Assembly (NCBI RefSeq): GCF_027247405.1
Contig: NZ_CP097463.1
Coordinates: 1,240,001 to 1,304,000 of the forward strand
Reading direction: 5' to 3'
Source of the DNA: Jatrophihabitans cynanchi
Lineage (GTDB): Bacteria; Actinomycetota; Actinomycetes; Mycobacteriales; Jatrophihabitantaceae
DNA: 64,000 nucleotides
Shown here: positions 1 to 8,469 of the stretch, in pieces
How the letters are laid out: each line of letters opens with the position of its first letter
Position numbering within the stretch: position 1 is the first letter of the stretch
Notes under the pieces: model-generated
Databases searched by the model: none
Seen by the model: only the letters and a program-made list of their open reading frames with translations
What the model was told of the DNA's origin: nothing
Translations under genes and position numbers: made by a program

Positions 1-686
1 CCCGGAACGAAGAACTCGGACAGAATTGAGTCGGTGTCCGGTGGCACTGTCGTGTCGGCCGTTCTGATGTCGCTCAGCAACTTCATGAGGAAGATCGCGA
101 CGACCGTCTTACCTGTACCGGGATCGCCTCGGATGACGATCCGACTTCCGACGCCTGCTTCGAGATCGTCGAATAGGCCGTTCAGGATGTCTTCGATCGC
201 GCCGGCCTGGTCGGGGGTGAGCGCCTTGAACGGCGACAGCTTGAAGAGATCAGTGTTCTGGATCTGGCGGACGGTCCGTGTGAAGATGCCCTGCTCGCGC
301 AGTTCGTCGAAGATCGCATCGAACGTCTTCCGGTAGTCCTCGCGTCCGAAGTAGTTCGCGTTGGTGATGCCTTCGTTGCGGTTCAGCACCTCGTATTTGC
401 CGTCGCCGGCGAGCAAGCGGATGAGGAACGATTCGAGGTCGAGGCACGCAGACTTGTTGAAGGTCTCATCGATCACGACACGGGCAGTCGTCAGACGGGC
501 CTTCGCCGCCGTATCGAGGTGCTGGCGCATACGCGCTGTCGCGTTGAGCGACTCGCCTACGTAGATTTCGTCGCGACCGTCGAGCGTATAGACGACAGGC
601 CAGTTGCTGTGTCGGGGGTCGAGCAGAGACCAGGTCGTAAGCTGCCCATCCCGAAGGTTCAGGCGTTCAATCCGGAAGCTCGTCAT
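1..686 (-). CDS. GIY-YIG / DUF2075-like P-loop ATPase (partial, 3' end outside window)
   Basis: Reading the minus strand from an ATG at 686 gives an open frame that runs off the left edge. The N-terminal part reads like a degenerate GIY-YIG nuclease: VVYTLDGRDEIYVGES followed by a helix and a conserved E in DLESFLIRLL. A linker with KALTPDQAGAIEDIL leads to a Walker A motif, RGDPGTGKTVV, near residue 200. GIY-YIG joined to a DUF2075 helicase-like ATPase is a known architecture of unclear function, often found in accessory regions. The start overlaps the end of the MazG-like gene by 20 bp, so the two are probably co-transcribed. Walker B and the C-terminal half are not visible, so the family call rests on the N-terminal half. 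Cleavage activity is inference. Confidence 0.65.
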   Translation of the reverse strand, partial: MTSFRIERLNLRDGQLTTWSLLDPRHSNWPVVYTLDGRDEIYVGESLNATARMRQHLDTAAKARLTTARVVIDETFNKSACLDLESFLIRLLAGDGKYEVLNRNEGITNANYFGREDYRKTFDAIFDELREQGIFTRTVRQIQNTDLFKLSPFKALTPDQAGAIEDILNGLFDDLEAGVGSRIVIRGDPGTGKTVVAIFLMKLLSDIRTADTTVPPDTDSILSEFFVP

Positions 687-993
687 ACTTCGTGCTCCGG
701 CCGCGTGCCTGCTCCACCGGATACTTGGCTCGCGTGACCTCGAGCTTGTCCAGCACGATCCGGTCGACGTTCAGCCCCAGCTTGTCCGCGAGAAGATGGC
801 CGTAGGTCAGTACGTCCGCCAGCTCGTCCCGCACTTTCTCTATGTCGGCTGACTCGCCCCATTGGAAGCATTCGAGCAGCTCCGCTGCTTCGATCACGAT
901 GCTCTTCGCAAGGTTGGCCGGCGAGTGGAACTGGCCCCAGTCCCGCTCTGACGAGAACGCGCGGAGCGCGCCCTGAATCGAGTCGCTTTCCAC
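667..993 (-). CDS. MazG-like nucleotide pyrophosphohydrolase
   Basis: A 108-residue all-alpha protein of the length typical of single-domain MazG-like NTP pyrophosphohydrolases. The metal-binding pattern ExxE(n)ExxD is visible as EAAELLECFQW and then RDELADVL. WGQFHSPANLAKSIVIEAAE is the usual opening of the family. Such enzymes hydrolyse (d)NTPs to the monophosphate and pyrophosphate and act in house-cleaning or in nucleotide-depleting phage defence. The gene overlaps the downstream GIY-YIG/ATPase gene, which suggests coupled translation. The IS3 copy starts about 50 bp upstream of the start and may have replaced the native promoter. The exact substrate cannot be told from sequence. Confidence 0.8.
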   Translation of the reverse strand: MESDSIQGALRAFSSERDWGQFHSPANLAKSIVIEAAELLECFQWGESADIEKVRDELADVLTYGHLLADKLGLNVDRIVLDKLEVTRAKYPVEQARGRSTKYDELPD

Positions 994-1102
994 GGTAGAA
1001 GCCTATGCGACTCCCGGCAGCCGCCGGCGGCTCCCCTGCGTGTCAGGGTGAGTTGAGGCCAGCGGCTCTTAGCAAGTCCGCTCCGGCAGGGCGAGATTCA
1101 GG

Positions 1103-1549
1103 ATGATGACCATGTCGAGTTCCGTGCTTTCTGCCCCTGTCGTCGATGATGGGTTCATGAGTGGTTCCCAGCCGCGGGCCGGTGGTCCGTCTCGGCGGAG
1201 ATCCTTTGCCCCAGCGGAGAAGTTGCAGCATCTGGCCGCCTATGACGAGGCGTGCCGGGTTGGTCAGGGCGGGGCGTATCTGCGGGAGCAGGGGCTGTAC
1301 TCGTCTCAGGTCACCGAGTGGCGCAAGCTGCGTGACGCCGGTGTGCTCGAGGGCCGTGCGGCCGGCGCGAAGGTGGGCCGGTTGAGCGCGGAGCAGGCGG
1401 AGATCGCCCGGCTGCGGGGCCAGCTGGACAAGGCGCAGCGGCGTCTGGTGCGGACCGAGGTGGCGTTGGACATCATGGGAAAAGCGCACGCGCTCTTGGA
1501 GGAGATCTCCGAGAGCGCGCAGGACGATCCGCCGTCCACGCGGCGTTGA
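1103..1549 (+). CDS. IS3-family transposase OrfA (HTH protein)
   Basis: A 148-residue protein with a transposase-type helix-turn-helix (FAPAEKLQHLAAYDEA, then YSSQVTEWRK) and a C-terminal leucine-rich coiled coil (SAEQAEIARLRGQLDKAQRR). This is the usual OrfA layout for end binding and multimerisation. The stop codon overlaps the OrfB start as TGATG, so OrfB is made by re-initiation or by frameshifting as in other IS3 elements. The initiation codon is uncertain because two ATGs lie close together at the start and a third sits further in, ahead of SGSQPRAGG. The same protein is encoded by copy 2. Confidence 0.88.
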   Translation: MMTMSSSVLSAPVVDDGFMSGSQPRAGGPSRRRSFAPAEKLQHLAAYDEACRVGQGGAYLREQGLYSSQVTEWRKLRDAGVLEGRAAGAKVGRLSAEQAEIARLRGQLDKAQRRLVRTEVALDIMGKAHALLEEISESAQDDPPSTRR

Positions 1550-2577
1550 TGGCCGCCTACCGGGCGCTGACCCTGGCTGGGATGACAACCCGCGACGCGG
1601 CTGGTCTGACCGGTGTCGCCCGAGCCACCGCCGGGCGCCCTGAGGCCCGGCCGGCCTCGACGACGTCGCGGCCGTCGCCACGCACCGCGCCGGCGAACCG
1701 GCTCAGCGTCGCTGAGCGGATCGAGGTGCTGGCCGTGCTCAACAGTGCGGAGTTCGTGGACCGCACGCCGCTGCAGATCTATGCGGTGCTGCTCGACCGC
1801 GGCCGGTATCTGTGTTCGGTGTCGAGCATGTATCGGGTGTTGGCCGCCAACGCCCAGGTCAAGGACCGGCGCCGGCTGGCCCGTCATCCGGCGCGGGTGC
1901 GCCCAGAACTGGTTGCGACCGGACCCGGTGAGGTGTTCACCTGGGACATCACCAAACTGCGGGGCCCGGTCAAGGGCTCCTACTTCGACGCCTACGTGAT
2001 GATCGACATCTACTCCCGTTACATCGTCGGCGCCTGCGTGCACGTCACCGAATCCGCTGTCCTGGCTGAGGAAATGATGCAGGAGGTCTTCACCATCCAC
2101 GGCACCCCGAGGGTGGTGCACGCCGATCGGGGCACCTCGATGACGTCGAAGACCGTGGCTGCGTTGCTCACCGACCTGAACGTGACCCGCTCACATTCAC
2201 GGCCGCGGGTGTCGAATGACAACCCGTTCTCCGAGGCCTGGTTCAAGACGCTGAAGTACGCGCCGGTGTTCCCCGACAGGTTCGGCTCGCTGCAGCACGC
2301 CAGGTCGTTCCTCGACGAGTTCGTCCAGCATTACAACCACGAACACCACCACAGCGGCATCGGGCTGCACACGCCCGCTGACGTCCACTACGGCCTCACC
2401 GAAGCCATCGCCGAGCGACGAGCAAGCGCTCTGGCCGCGGCCCGCACGGCGACACCGCACCGGTTCAGCAGCGACACCGACCCGAAGATCCTCGACCTAC
2501 CCGTCGCCGCCTGGATCAACCCACCAATCACCCAGACCGAAGATCAAGAACAGGAGCCCGTCACCGCAGCCGCATAA
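1549..2577 (+). CDS. IS3-family transposase OrfB (DDE integrase)
   Basis: The catalytic subunit of the element, about 342 residues. An HTH_21-like stretch is followed by an rve integrase core. The three acidic residues can be placed at TWDITKLRG (D), VVHADRGTSMTS (D) and NPFSEAWFKTLKY (E), so the DDE triad is complete. The family tail YNHEHHHSGIGLHTPADVHYG is present. The ATG at 1549 overlaps the OrfA stop; a TTG at 1546 is an alternative start. With the intact OrfA and both ends present, this copy could be active and could supply transposase in trans to the disrupted copy 2. Confidence 0.92.
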   Translation: MAAYRALTLAGMTTRDAAGLTGVARATAGRPEARPASTTSRPSPRTAPANRLSVAERIEVLAVLNSAEFVDRTPLQIYAVLLDRGRYLCSVSSMYRVLAANAQVKDRRRLARHPARVRPELVATGPGEVFTWDITKLRGPVKGSYFDAYVMIDIYSRYIVGACVHVTESAVLAEEMMQEVFTIHGTPRVVHADRGTSMTSKTVAALLTDLNVTRSHSRPRVSNDNPFSEAWFKTLKYAPVFPDRFGSLQHARSFLDEFVQHYNHEHHHSGIGLHTPADVHYGLTEAIAERRASALAAARTATPHRFSSDTDPKILDLPVAAWINPPITQTEDQEQEPVTAAA

Positions 2578-2671
2578 CTCCCGCTGGCCTCAACCGCCTT
2601 GACAAATTCCGCTCCGCCGCGCTTGGGATGCCTTTGGACCGGTCGCACACGGGCAAGGCGGAACGCATACG

Positions 2672-5600
2672 TCATCCTGCCGCGACGCGAGCGGCGTGGA
2701 ATACGTCCGCGGGGAGTGCGTGATCAAGATGCCAGCGGATGCGCATGGGCCGCTCGCCTTGGTGTTCGACGTACGTCATGGGCCCGGCGTACAGGTAGGG
2801 CGGCGTGCCGAGCGCTCCGTCGGCTTCCTTCGTTTCCCGGAGGAAAAGGTGGACCGAAGATCCTTGGGCTCTGTGGTGGATGTAGCGTCGGCCAGTCGGC
2901 GACCGCTCAGTGGTGGTGTTCTGCGACTCCCACTGAAAGAGTGTCGGTGCGATGGCGAAATCGGCGTACATGGTGGTCGGGGTGAAGTGGGTCTCCGACT
3001 TCCGCAGCGTCACGAAGAACACGTCCGCGGCCTCCTCGTCTACCCACTTCACCCCTTGACGCACGACTCCAGGATTATCGACACCGAACGCCGCGAGTGC
3101 TTCGTCCCTGCTGTAGCGGGCGTGCACACGCAATGGCACTGCCGACTCCGCCGCCACAACGGGCGTCAGTCGGGCGATGCGCGAGCGCAGCACGTCACAG
3201 AGTTCGACAAGTTCCCGACGCCTGTCCTCATTACGGTTGAGCCGCTGTAGCGCATGCTCCGCACCGGTCAGCGGCTCGTTCGCGCCCCAGACGGCGAAAT
3301 GCAGCATCGCGGCGAGTCGGCGCTGCCGCGGGTCTCGGGCTACGCTGGCCCATTGAAGATCGACGACCGCCTTCCGGATGAAGGCGAGCCGTTCCGGGTC
3401 ATCGACGTGCAGCATCCGGCCGAGCGCGCGGCCGATCTTCGCGTCGTCATCCGTTGCGGCGGAACGGGCGAATCCTGCGTCGCGGCGGATGCTCGTCCAA
3501 CCGCCGTTCGACTGCCGGTAAACGTCCTCCAGGTCGATGTTCGTCTCTCGAAGGAATGCTGCGAGCGAAACGTTGCCGACACGCTTGAGTTCTGCAACAA
3601 GCTCTCTCCGCGGCACGGTTAGCGAACGGCGGACGTTGTTCAATACGATTTGAGATGCGACTCGGTCGAGCTCGATATGGCAGCCGGCGGGCAACCACGG
3701 GAACCCTTGCCTAACGTCCCGCTCGACGCCTCGACGTGTCGCCCCGGTGACTGCTCGATAGCGAAGGTCGAAGCGGAACTGATGGTGTTGGGCGCCGATG
3801 AAGTCCAGGACGGTGAGGCAAGGCTTCTCGTTGGAGAGCCGCAGGCCGCGGCCGAGCTGCTGCAGAAAGACGGTGGCGCTCTCTGTCGGGCGCAGAAAGA
3901 GCACAGTGTCGATCGTCGGTAGGTCGACGCCCTCGTTGAAGAGGTCGACCGTGAACAGCACGTTGACTTCGCGATCGTCGAGCGCCCGGAGTGCTGCGCG
4001 ACGGTCGGGGTCTGGAGTACGTGAAGTGATCGAGCGGCTGGGTATGCCTGCCTCACTGAATCGGCGCGCCATGTACTCCGCATGTTCGATGCTGACGCAG
4101 AAGCCGAGTGCGCGCATGCGCCCAGGGTCGGCGATCTTGTCAGCGACGGCCTGCAGGATGAGCCGACACCGTGCGTCGTTGCCGGTGTACACGTTGCTGA
4201 TGTCACCAACGTCGTAGCCCCGACCGCGACGCCACGTCAGACCGTCGAGCGCTACATCGTCGTGGATGCCGAAGTACTGGAACGGAGCAAGGTAGCCGTG
4301 CTCGAGCGCCTCCCACAACCGCAACTCGACCGCCGTCTTGCCACCGAACCAATGCCTGATGTCGAGCCCATCAGCCCGTTCGGGCGTCGCGGTCAGGCCG
4401 ATGAGGACTTTTGGTTGGACGTGATCGAGCAGGCGCCGATATGTGCTTGCTTCGGCGTGGTGGAACTCATCGATGATGACGACATCGAAGTGGTTCCCCG
4501 CCAGGTCGGCCAAGTCAGTCTGGGCGATCGACTGGATCGACGCGAAAACGTGGCTCCAGCGTGTCGGCCGTACGCCGCCGACGAATGATTCGCCGAAGTC
4601 GCCACGGCGTAGCACGTGCCGAAAGGTGGACAGGCTCTGACGCAAGATCTCTTCGCGATGGGCGATGAACAGCAAGCTGTCGACAGACCGTGCATCACGC
4701 AGTCGTTTGTAGTCGAGCGCCGCCACGACCGTCTTGCCAGTGCCGGTGGCCATCACGATCAAGTTGCGCCACCGGTCATGCACCTGTCGCTCGACTGCCA
4801 GCGCTTCGAGGATTTCTTGCTGGTAGCCGAAGGGGCGCACATCGAGCGAGGTCAGCTCAAGGGGTAGGTCGGTGGGTCCTCCACGCTCGGCGGCGAGAGC
4901 CTGTGCCAATCGCTCGCCGTCGCGCTCTGGGAGGTATGTCTCGAAGGAGGGGTCGGCCCAGTAGTTCTCGAAGGTGTCGGCGAAGGTAGCTAGGAGATGC
5001 GGCTGCTCGACGTTGGAGAGCCGTACATTCCATTCCAGGCCGTCAACGAGGGCTGCCTTCGACATGTTCGACGAGCCGACGTACGCCGTTGAGAAGCCCG
5101 AAGCTCGGCGGAACAGCCACGACTTAGCGTGGAGCCGCGTGGTCCGAGTCTCATAGGAGACCTTGACCTCGGCTCCGAGAGAAACAAGACGGTCCAGGGC
5201 TCTCCGCTCCGTCGCGCCGACATAGGTCGTGGTGATGACCCGCATACGGCCGCCCCGCGCACTGAGCGCTGCGACGGCTGACTCGAGCAATCGCAGCCCG
5301 TGCCACGTGATGAAGGCACACAACAGGTCGACGCTGTCAGCAGACGCGAACTCCTTGACAACCTCGAATCCGATGCGTGGCTGACCCTGACCATTCACGA
5401 GCAACGCACTCGCTGAGAGGTCGGTCGCCGGCCGATCCGGGAAGGGAGATCGTCCTGGGCCGACCTCTGACGAGGCGATCGCGAGTAATAGGTCCCGCGT
5501 ATCGGACACAACCTCGTCGGCCGGCACCGATACGGGCGCCAGCTCAACGATGGCTTCAGCAATGGCGTTGGCCATCTGTACCTGGCGCTCTACCGCCGAG

Positions 5601-5824
5601 GCATCATCGCCACGGACGCTATACAGAGCGCGGCGGGCGAGCTCACCAACGTGGCGAGCAAGCACGACATGCGCGTCAGCCGGGTCGAGCGGACGTTTGC
5701 TGACACGGACGGGCGGCGTGTCGCGGACGCGCTCGGCGATGCCTCGCGTGACGAGATGCTCATAGATCCCGGGCGGTAGCGGCCGCTTATCCTCGTCGCT
5801 GGCGGACGTGGTCTCACGAGGCAA
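2672..5824 (-). CDS. PLD-nuclease / superfamily II helicase with DUF3427-type C-terminus
   Basis: A protein of about 1050 residues in three parts. A phospholipase-D-like nuclease module has its HxK motif at LHAKSWLF (near residue 232) followed by YVGSSNMSKAAL. An SF2 helicase core has Walker A MATGTGKTVV (near 360), motif II IDEFHH (near 452), motif III GLTATPERADG and motif VI QQLGRGLR. A long C-terminal region matches the DUF3427 type and ends with a beta-rich domain. The frame stays open further upstream to 6073, but that stretch is antisense-like shadow inside the HNH gene. A TTG at 5824, overlapping the HNH stop by 11 bp, is the best start. Nucleic-acid unwinding plus cleavage is inferred. 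It is third in the NERD-HNH-helicase operon and looks like a defence effector. Confidence 0.85.
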   Translation of the reverse strand: MPRETTSASDEDKRPLPPGIYEHLVTRGIAERVRDTPPVRVSKRPLDPADAHVVLARHVGELARRALYSVRGDDASAVERQVQMANAIAEAIVELAPVSVPADEVVSDTRDLLLAIASSEVGPGRSPFPDRPATDLSASALLVNGQGQPRIGFEVVKEFASADSVDLLCAFITWHGLRLLESAVAALSARGGRMRVITTTYVGATERRALDRLVSLGAEVKVSYETRTTRLHAKSWLFRRASGFSTAYVGSSNMSKAALVDGLEWNVRLSNVEQPHLLATFADTFENYWADPSFETYLPERDGERLAQALAAERGGPTDLPLELTSLDVRPFGYQQEILEALAVERQVHDRWRNLIVMATGTGKTVVAALDYKRLRDARSVDSLLFIAHREEILRQSLSTFRHVLRRGDFGESFVGGVRPTRWSHVFASIQSIAQTDLADLAGNHFDVVIIDEFHHAEASTYRRLLDHVQPKVLIGLTATPERADGLDIRHWFGGKTAVELRLWEALEHGYLAPFQYFGIHDDVALDGLTWRRGRGYDVGDISNVYTGNDARCRLILQAVADKIADPGRMRALGFCVSIEHAEYMARRFSEAGIPSRSITSRTPDPDRRAALRALDDREVNVLFTVDLFNEGVDLPTIDTVLFLRPTESATVFLQQLGRGLRLSNEKPCLTVLDFIGAQHHQFRFDLRYRAVTGATRRGVERDVRQGFPWLPAGCHIELDRVASQIVLNNVRRSLTVPRRELVAELKRVGNVSLAAFLRETNIDLEDVYRQSNGGWTSIRRDAGFARSAATDDDAKIGRALGRMLHVDDPERLAFIRKAVVDLQWASVARDPRQRRLAAMLHFAVWGANEPLTGAEHALQRLNRNEDRRRELVELCDVLRSRIARLTPVVAAESAVPLRVHARYSRDEALAAFGVDNPGVVRQGVKWVDEEAADVFFVTLRKSETHFTPTTMYADFAIAPTLFQWESQNTTTERSPTGRRYIHHRAQGSSVHLFLRETKEADGALGTPPYLYAGPMTYVEHQGERPMRIRWHLDHALPADVFHAARVAAG

Positions 5825-6842
5825 GGAACACCTCGTCGAGGTGCCACTCGAGGAACTCCTTGTTGGGCCGATCAACGGGTCGACGGGGCAGAGTGATTGC
5901 GTCGCCAGACGAGGCTCGCGCGTAAAACTCCTCGCCGTTTCCGAACTCCTCTCGCAACCGCGGACTGACGACGAGACGGAACTTCGGATCGACGCCGAGA
6001 TAGCCGCGGTCGTAGAGCGTGTGTACGTCCGATCGAAGCAACAGACCGTTGTCGAGTCGGTGCTCGCCGCCAAGAGGCAGCGGGCGGATATGGGCCGCCT
6101 GCAGAACGGGGCGGATCTTGTCTCCCGTTACGGCACATCGGTATTGGTACGCGTCTAGGACCACACCTTGAAAGGCGCGCTGACCAAGACGCTGAGGCAC
6201 CAGTCGCGGATCCCCGTAGACCGGTCCAGGTCGATGCCACGCGCTGGCATCGACCTCAAACGTGGCGCCAAGCACGCGCGACACGAGCAGATCGAAGTAG
6301 GGACGGACGCGCGGCTCATCCGTATTGAACCCGGCACCCTGCACGATGTTCGGCGCCCATCCAGGCGGCGCTGGTTCGGAGTCAGAGCCAAAGAATGCGA
6401 CATCGCGTACGAAGACACACCCGATCACCGGGTCCTCGCTCGGCATCAACGGTGCCTTGCGGTACTTCCCGACCCGCAGGCGCATCTCGATCAGGCTCGC
6501 CGCGCCGTTTGCCTCGGCGAAGAACTGCCAGGCCTCCGATAGCCGAAGTGCGGCGAAGCCGCTGTAGAAGCCACCGCCAACGACACGGTTGCCGTCGTGG
6601 TAATGCGACTTGAAGAAGAACGGCTCTCCGACTGCGAGCGCGCGGAACGTGTTACCGCCTCCAGGACGCCAGAAGTTCACCTCGTCGGCGCCGGACGCGG
6701 CGAGGTAGCGATACCAGTCGCCGTCGGTAACGCCGACGTATGCGCGCACGCGGAGATGATCGCACCGTCCCCGTGCCGGCACCAGGTTGACTACTTGACC
6801 AAGGGTCAGTGCAAGAGGTCTGATCGCCAAGTTGTTGATCAT
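5814..6842 (-). CDS. HNH endonuclease
   Basis: A 342-residue protein. The C-terminal third is an HNH nuclease domain: YQYRCAVTGDKI, then LQAAHIRPLPLGGEHRLDNGLLL and RSDVHTLYDRGYLGVD, giving the conserved H, N and H around residues 245 to 285. The N-terminal part (FWRPGGGNTFRALAVGEPFFFK and GGGFYSGF) resembles an EVE/PUA-like or SRA-like reader fold seen in modification-dependent HNH enzymes; this reading is tentative. The ATG start overlaps the NERD gene stop as ATGA, and the stop overlaps the helicase start, so the three genes form one coupled operon. A role in restriction of foreign or modified DNA is inference. Confidence 0.85.
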   Translation of the reverse strand: MINNLAIRPLALTLGQVVNLVPARGRCDHLRVRAYVGVTDGDWYRYLAASGADEVNFWRPGGGNTFRALAVGEPFFFKSHYHDGNRVVGGGFYSGFAALRLSEAWQFFAEANGAASLIEMRLRVGKYRKAPLMPSEDPVIGCVFVRDVAFFGSDSEPAPPGWAPNIVQGAGFNTDEPRVRPYFDLLVSRVLGATFEVDASAWHRPGPVYGDPRLVPQRLGQRAFQGVVLDAYQYRCAVTGDKIRPVLQAAHIRPLPLGGEHRLDNGLLLRSDVHTLYDRGYLGVDPKFRLVVSPRLREEFGNGEEFYARASSGDAITLPRRPVDRPNKEFLEWHLDEVFLAS

Positions 6843-7615
6843 GCCGCAGGGGTGACGCGCTCCGACTTCGAGCGGTGACGCGGCTCGAGCGCTGCTCGAA
6901 GGCGCTCGACTTGGTCCGGCTTCAGGCGGTCAGGTTGGTTACGAAGCCAGGTCACGAGGTCGTCACCGTGGACGAACGTCACCTTATCCCCGCCGTACTG
7001 GCGCTGCGGGAAGTCGGCCCACAGGACGACCACCGCGGTAACCCACGGACGAACCTGAACGCGCTGGCGGAAGAAGGAGTTGGCGTCCGCTGCGTGAGAG
7101 CGACCCTCCCGTGCCCACCAGCTGCCCTGATAGTCCGGCCGTTCCCTGCCGGGACGCGTGAGCGTGGCCTGATCGCCGTCGAGCACCACAGTCCCGTGGA
7201 GGTTCTTCGTCTCCAGCACGAAGACACCGGCCGGTCCGACCAGGACGTGGTCGATGTTGAACTGCCCGCGGTCGAGATCGTGCGCGATGAACCAGCCGGC
7301 ACGCAGCAGCGGTTCGACCGCCTTGGCCGTGCGCTCCTCTCCGACGGCCCCGGTGAGGTATTGGCCGACCCAGGCTGGGGGTGTCTCACGAGCCAAGATG
7401 TAGAAGGCCAGGGTGATCCCGGCCAGCAGGCCGCACAGCCAGCCACGCAGCTGACCAAGGCCGAGCAGCAGCGCGAGCGCCACGATGATGACGCAGACTG
7501 CTGCGCCCCACCGGAAGAATCGTCGATTGCGCTGACGCCACTCGCGGGTGAGCTGGGCGTACTCGGCAGCGGCGGATGCACCTGCACGTCGTGTGATTCT
7601 CCGCTCGGCCAGCAC
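6839..7615 (-). CDS. NERD-domain membrane protein (nuclease-related)
   Basis: The GTG at 7615 is chosen because GGGAGG lies seven bases upstream; a longer frame opens at 7663. The product is about 258 residues. Two hydrophobic segments, AAVCVIIVALALLLGL and WLCGLLAGITLAFYILA, form a membrane hairpin near residues 40 to 80. They are followed by a NERD domain with GEERTAKAVEPLL, FIAHDLDRGQFNIDHVLVGP and VFVLETKN, the nuclease-fold D and ExK-type residues. NERD proteins are predicted restriction-like nucleases. It is the first gene of an operon with the HNH enzyme and the DUF3427 helicase (ATGA junction). A membrane-anchored nuclease in this setting suggests attack on incoming DNA, which is inference. 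Confidence 0.82.
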   Translation of the reverse strand: MLAERRITRRAGASAAAEYAQLTREWRQRNRRFFRWGAAVCVIIVALALLLGLGQLRGWLCGLLAGITLAFYILARETPPAWVGQYLTGAVGEERTAKAVEPLLRAGWFIAHDLDRGQFNIDHVLVGPAGVFVLETKNLHGTVVLDGDQATLTRPGRERPDYQGSWWAREGRSHAADANSFFRQRVQVRPWVTAVVVLWADFPQRQYGGDKVTFVHGDDLVTWLRNQPDRLKPDQVERLRAALEPRHRSKSERVTPAA

Positions 7616-7673
7616 TTTCGCCTCCCATGATCGCAAAGCGAAGCTAACACACGCCCTACGCAATCAGTAGGCT

Positions 7674-8075
7674 CTAACGGGCGGGCGCATTGGGCAGATC
7701 CGGCGGTTCGGCAGGCGAGCAATGCGTGGCCAGCCAGCCTGCGATCAACTCGAGGTCCGCATGCCCGGCGACCAACTCGACCATGAAGCGCTCCCTGTCA
7801 TCGGCCGATGTGCGCGGTTGCTGTCCGTTGATCGCGAGGAAGACCTTGGTCGTCAGCCAGGCCAGACGCTTGTTGCCGTCGACGAGCGCCTGGTTGTTGT
7901 CGAGCGACTGAGCCAGCGCCGCGTCCTTCAACCAGAGGTCGGGGTAGGCGTCCTGGCCGAAAGCACTCGCTGCCGGCCGCGAGACGGCCGCGACGAGCAG
8001 CCCGGCGTCGCGCACGGCCCAGCCGGCGCGCTCGACCTGCCGGAGGACGTCCTCGAGCGTCAGGTACCGGGTCAC
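7674..8075 (-). CDS. Doc-like Fic-fold toxin with altered catalytic motif
   Basis: A 133-residue single-domain Fic/Doc protein. The core motif reads NNQALVDGNKRLAW, which aligns with the Doc motif HxFxDxNKR. The phosphate-binding DGNKR end is kept, but the catalytic histidine position holds Q. Doc kinases inactivate EF-Tu by phosphorylation and need that histidine, so this protein may be inactive or may use other chemistry. The GTG start overlaps the antitoxin TAG stop by one base (TAGTG), a normal antitoxin-toxin arrangement. Alignment of the motif is by eye and a one-residue shift cannot be excluded. Confidence 0.75.
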   Translation of the reverse strand: MTRYLTLEDVLRQVERAGWAVRDAGLLVAAVSRPAASAFGQDAYPDLWLKDAALAQSLDNNQALVDGNKRLAWLTTKVFLAINGQQPRTSADDRERFMVELVAGHADLELIAGWLATHCSPAEPPDLPNAPAR

Positions 8076-8278
8076 TATTTCGCGAGGCGGTCGAGCAGTT
8101 CGGCATCCTCGACGGCGGTGGCGTCGTACAGTTCGTCGAGCGCGGCGGCTCGGCGATCGGCAGCGATACGCGCCTGGATGGCGAGCACCGCCACCTCGTG
8201 CATCGATCGATGCTCACGGGCGGCCTGCTCGCGTAGTGCCTCGGTATCCGCAGGCGTGAGCTTCACGACGAATGCCAT
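8075..8278 (-). CDS. Small ribbon-helix-helix-like antitoxin
   Basis: A 67-residue protein starting at the ATG at 8278 (MAFVVKLTPADTEALREQA). The beginning FVVKLTPADTEALREQAAREHRS looks like a short beta strand followed by two helices, as in ribbon-helix-helix DNA-binding antitoxins. The acidic tail (ELYDATAVEDAELLDRL) would cover the toxin. It lies directly upstream of the Doc-like gene with a one-base overlap. It probably binds the operon promoter and neutralises the toxin. The frame is open further upstream to 8398, but the composition there is not coding-like. Confidence 0.72.
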   Translation of the reverse strand: MAFVVKLTPADTEALREQAAREHRSMHEVAVLAIQARIAADRRAAALDELYDATAVEDAELLDRLAK

Positions 8279-8469
8279 ATCGAAACGATACCGCCCGGTG
8301 GCAGCCGGAGGACAGTGTGAGGCGGGCCGATCCGCAGGGTGAGGTGTGCCGGTAAACATCGTCACCCCAACCCTGTCAAGCACGGCGGTCAAGATCATCG
8401 CCAGGGCGGGCTAACGCCCGTATCTGCAGAGGCGACGCCAGGGGTGACCCTGTACGCGGTCCCAGAGGG

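Larger units (their letters stand above)
1041..2604 (+). mobile_element. IS3-family insertion sequence, copy 1 (intact)
   Basis: A 1564-bp element with OrfA and OrfB in overlapping frames. Its ends start with TGTCA and carry an imperfect inverted repeat; the best-matched core is GTTGAGGCCAGCGG at 1052..1065 against its complement at 2581..2594. A second, inverted copy at 15777..18938 has exactly the same length once its IS256 insertion is removed. Bases outside the TGTCA ends are also shared by both copies (CCCCTGCG on the left, AATTCCG on the right). Either the true ends extend a few bases further or the element prefers certain targets. No clear target duplication was seen. Confidence 0.9.

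Noticed and set aside
5825-6073. N-terminal extension of the PLD-helicase protein up to 6073
   Set aside because: The extra 83 residues are Ser/Thr/Arg-rich and lie inside the HNH gene in another frame. A TTG at 5824 next to the HNH stop gives a normal operon junction.
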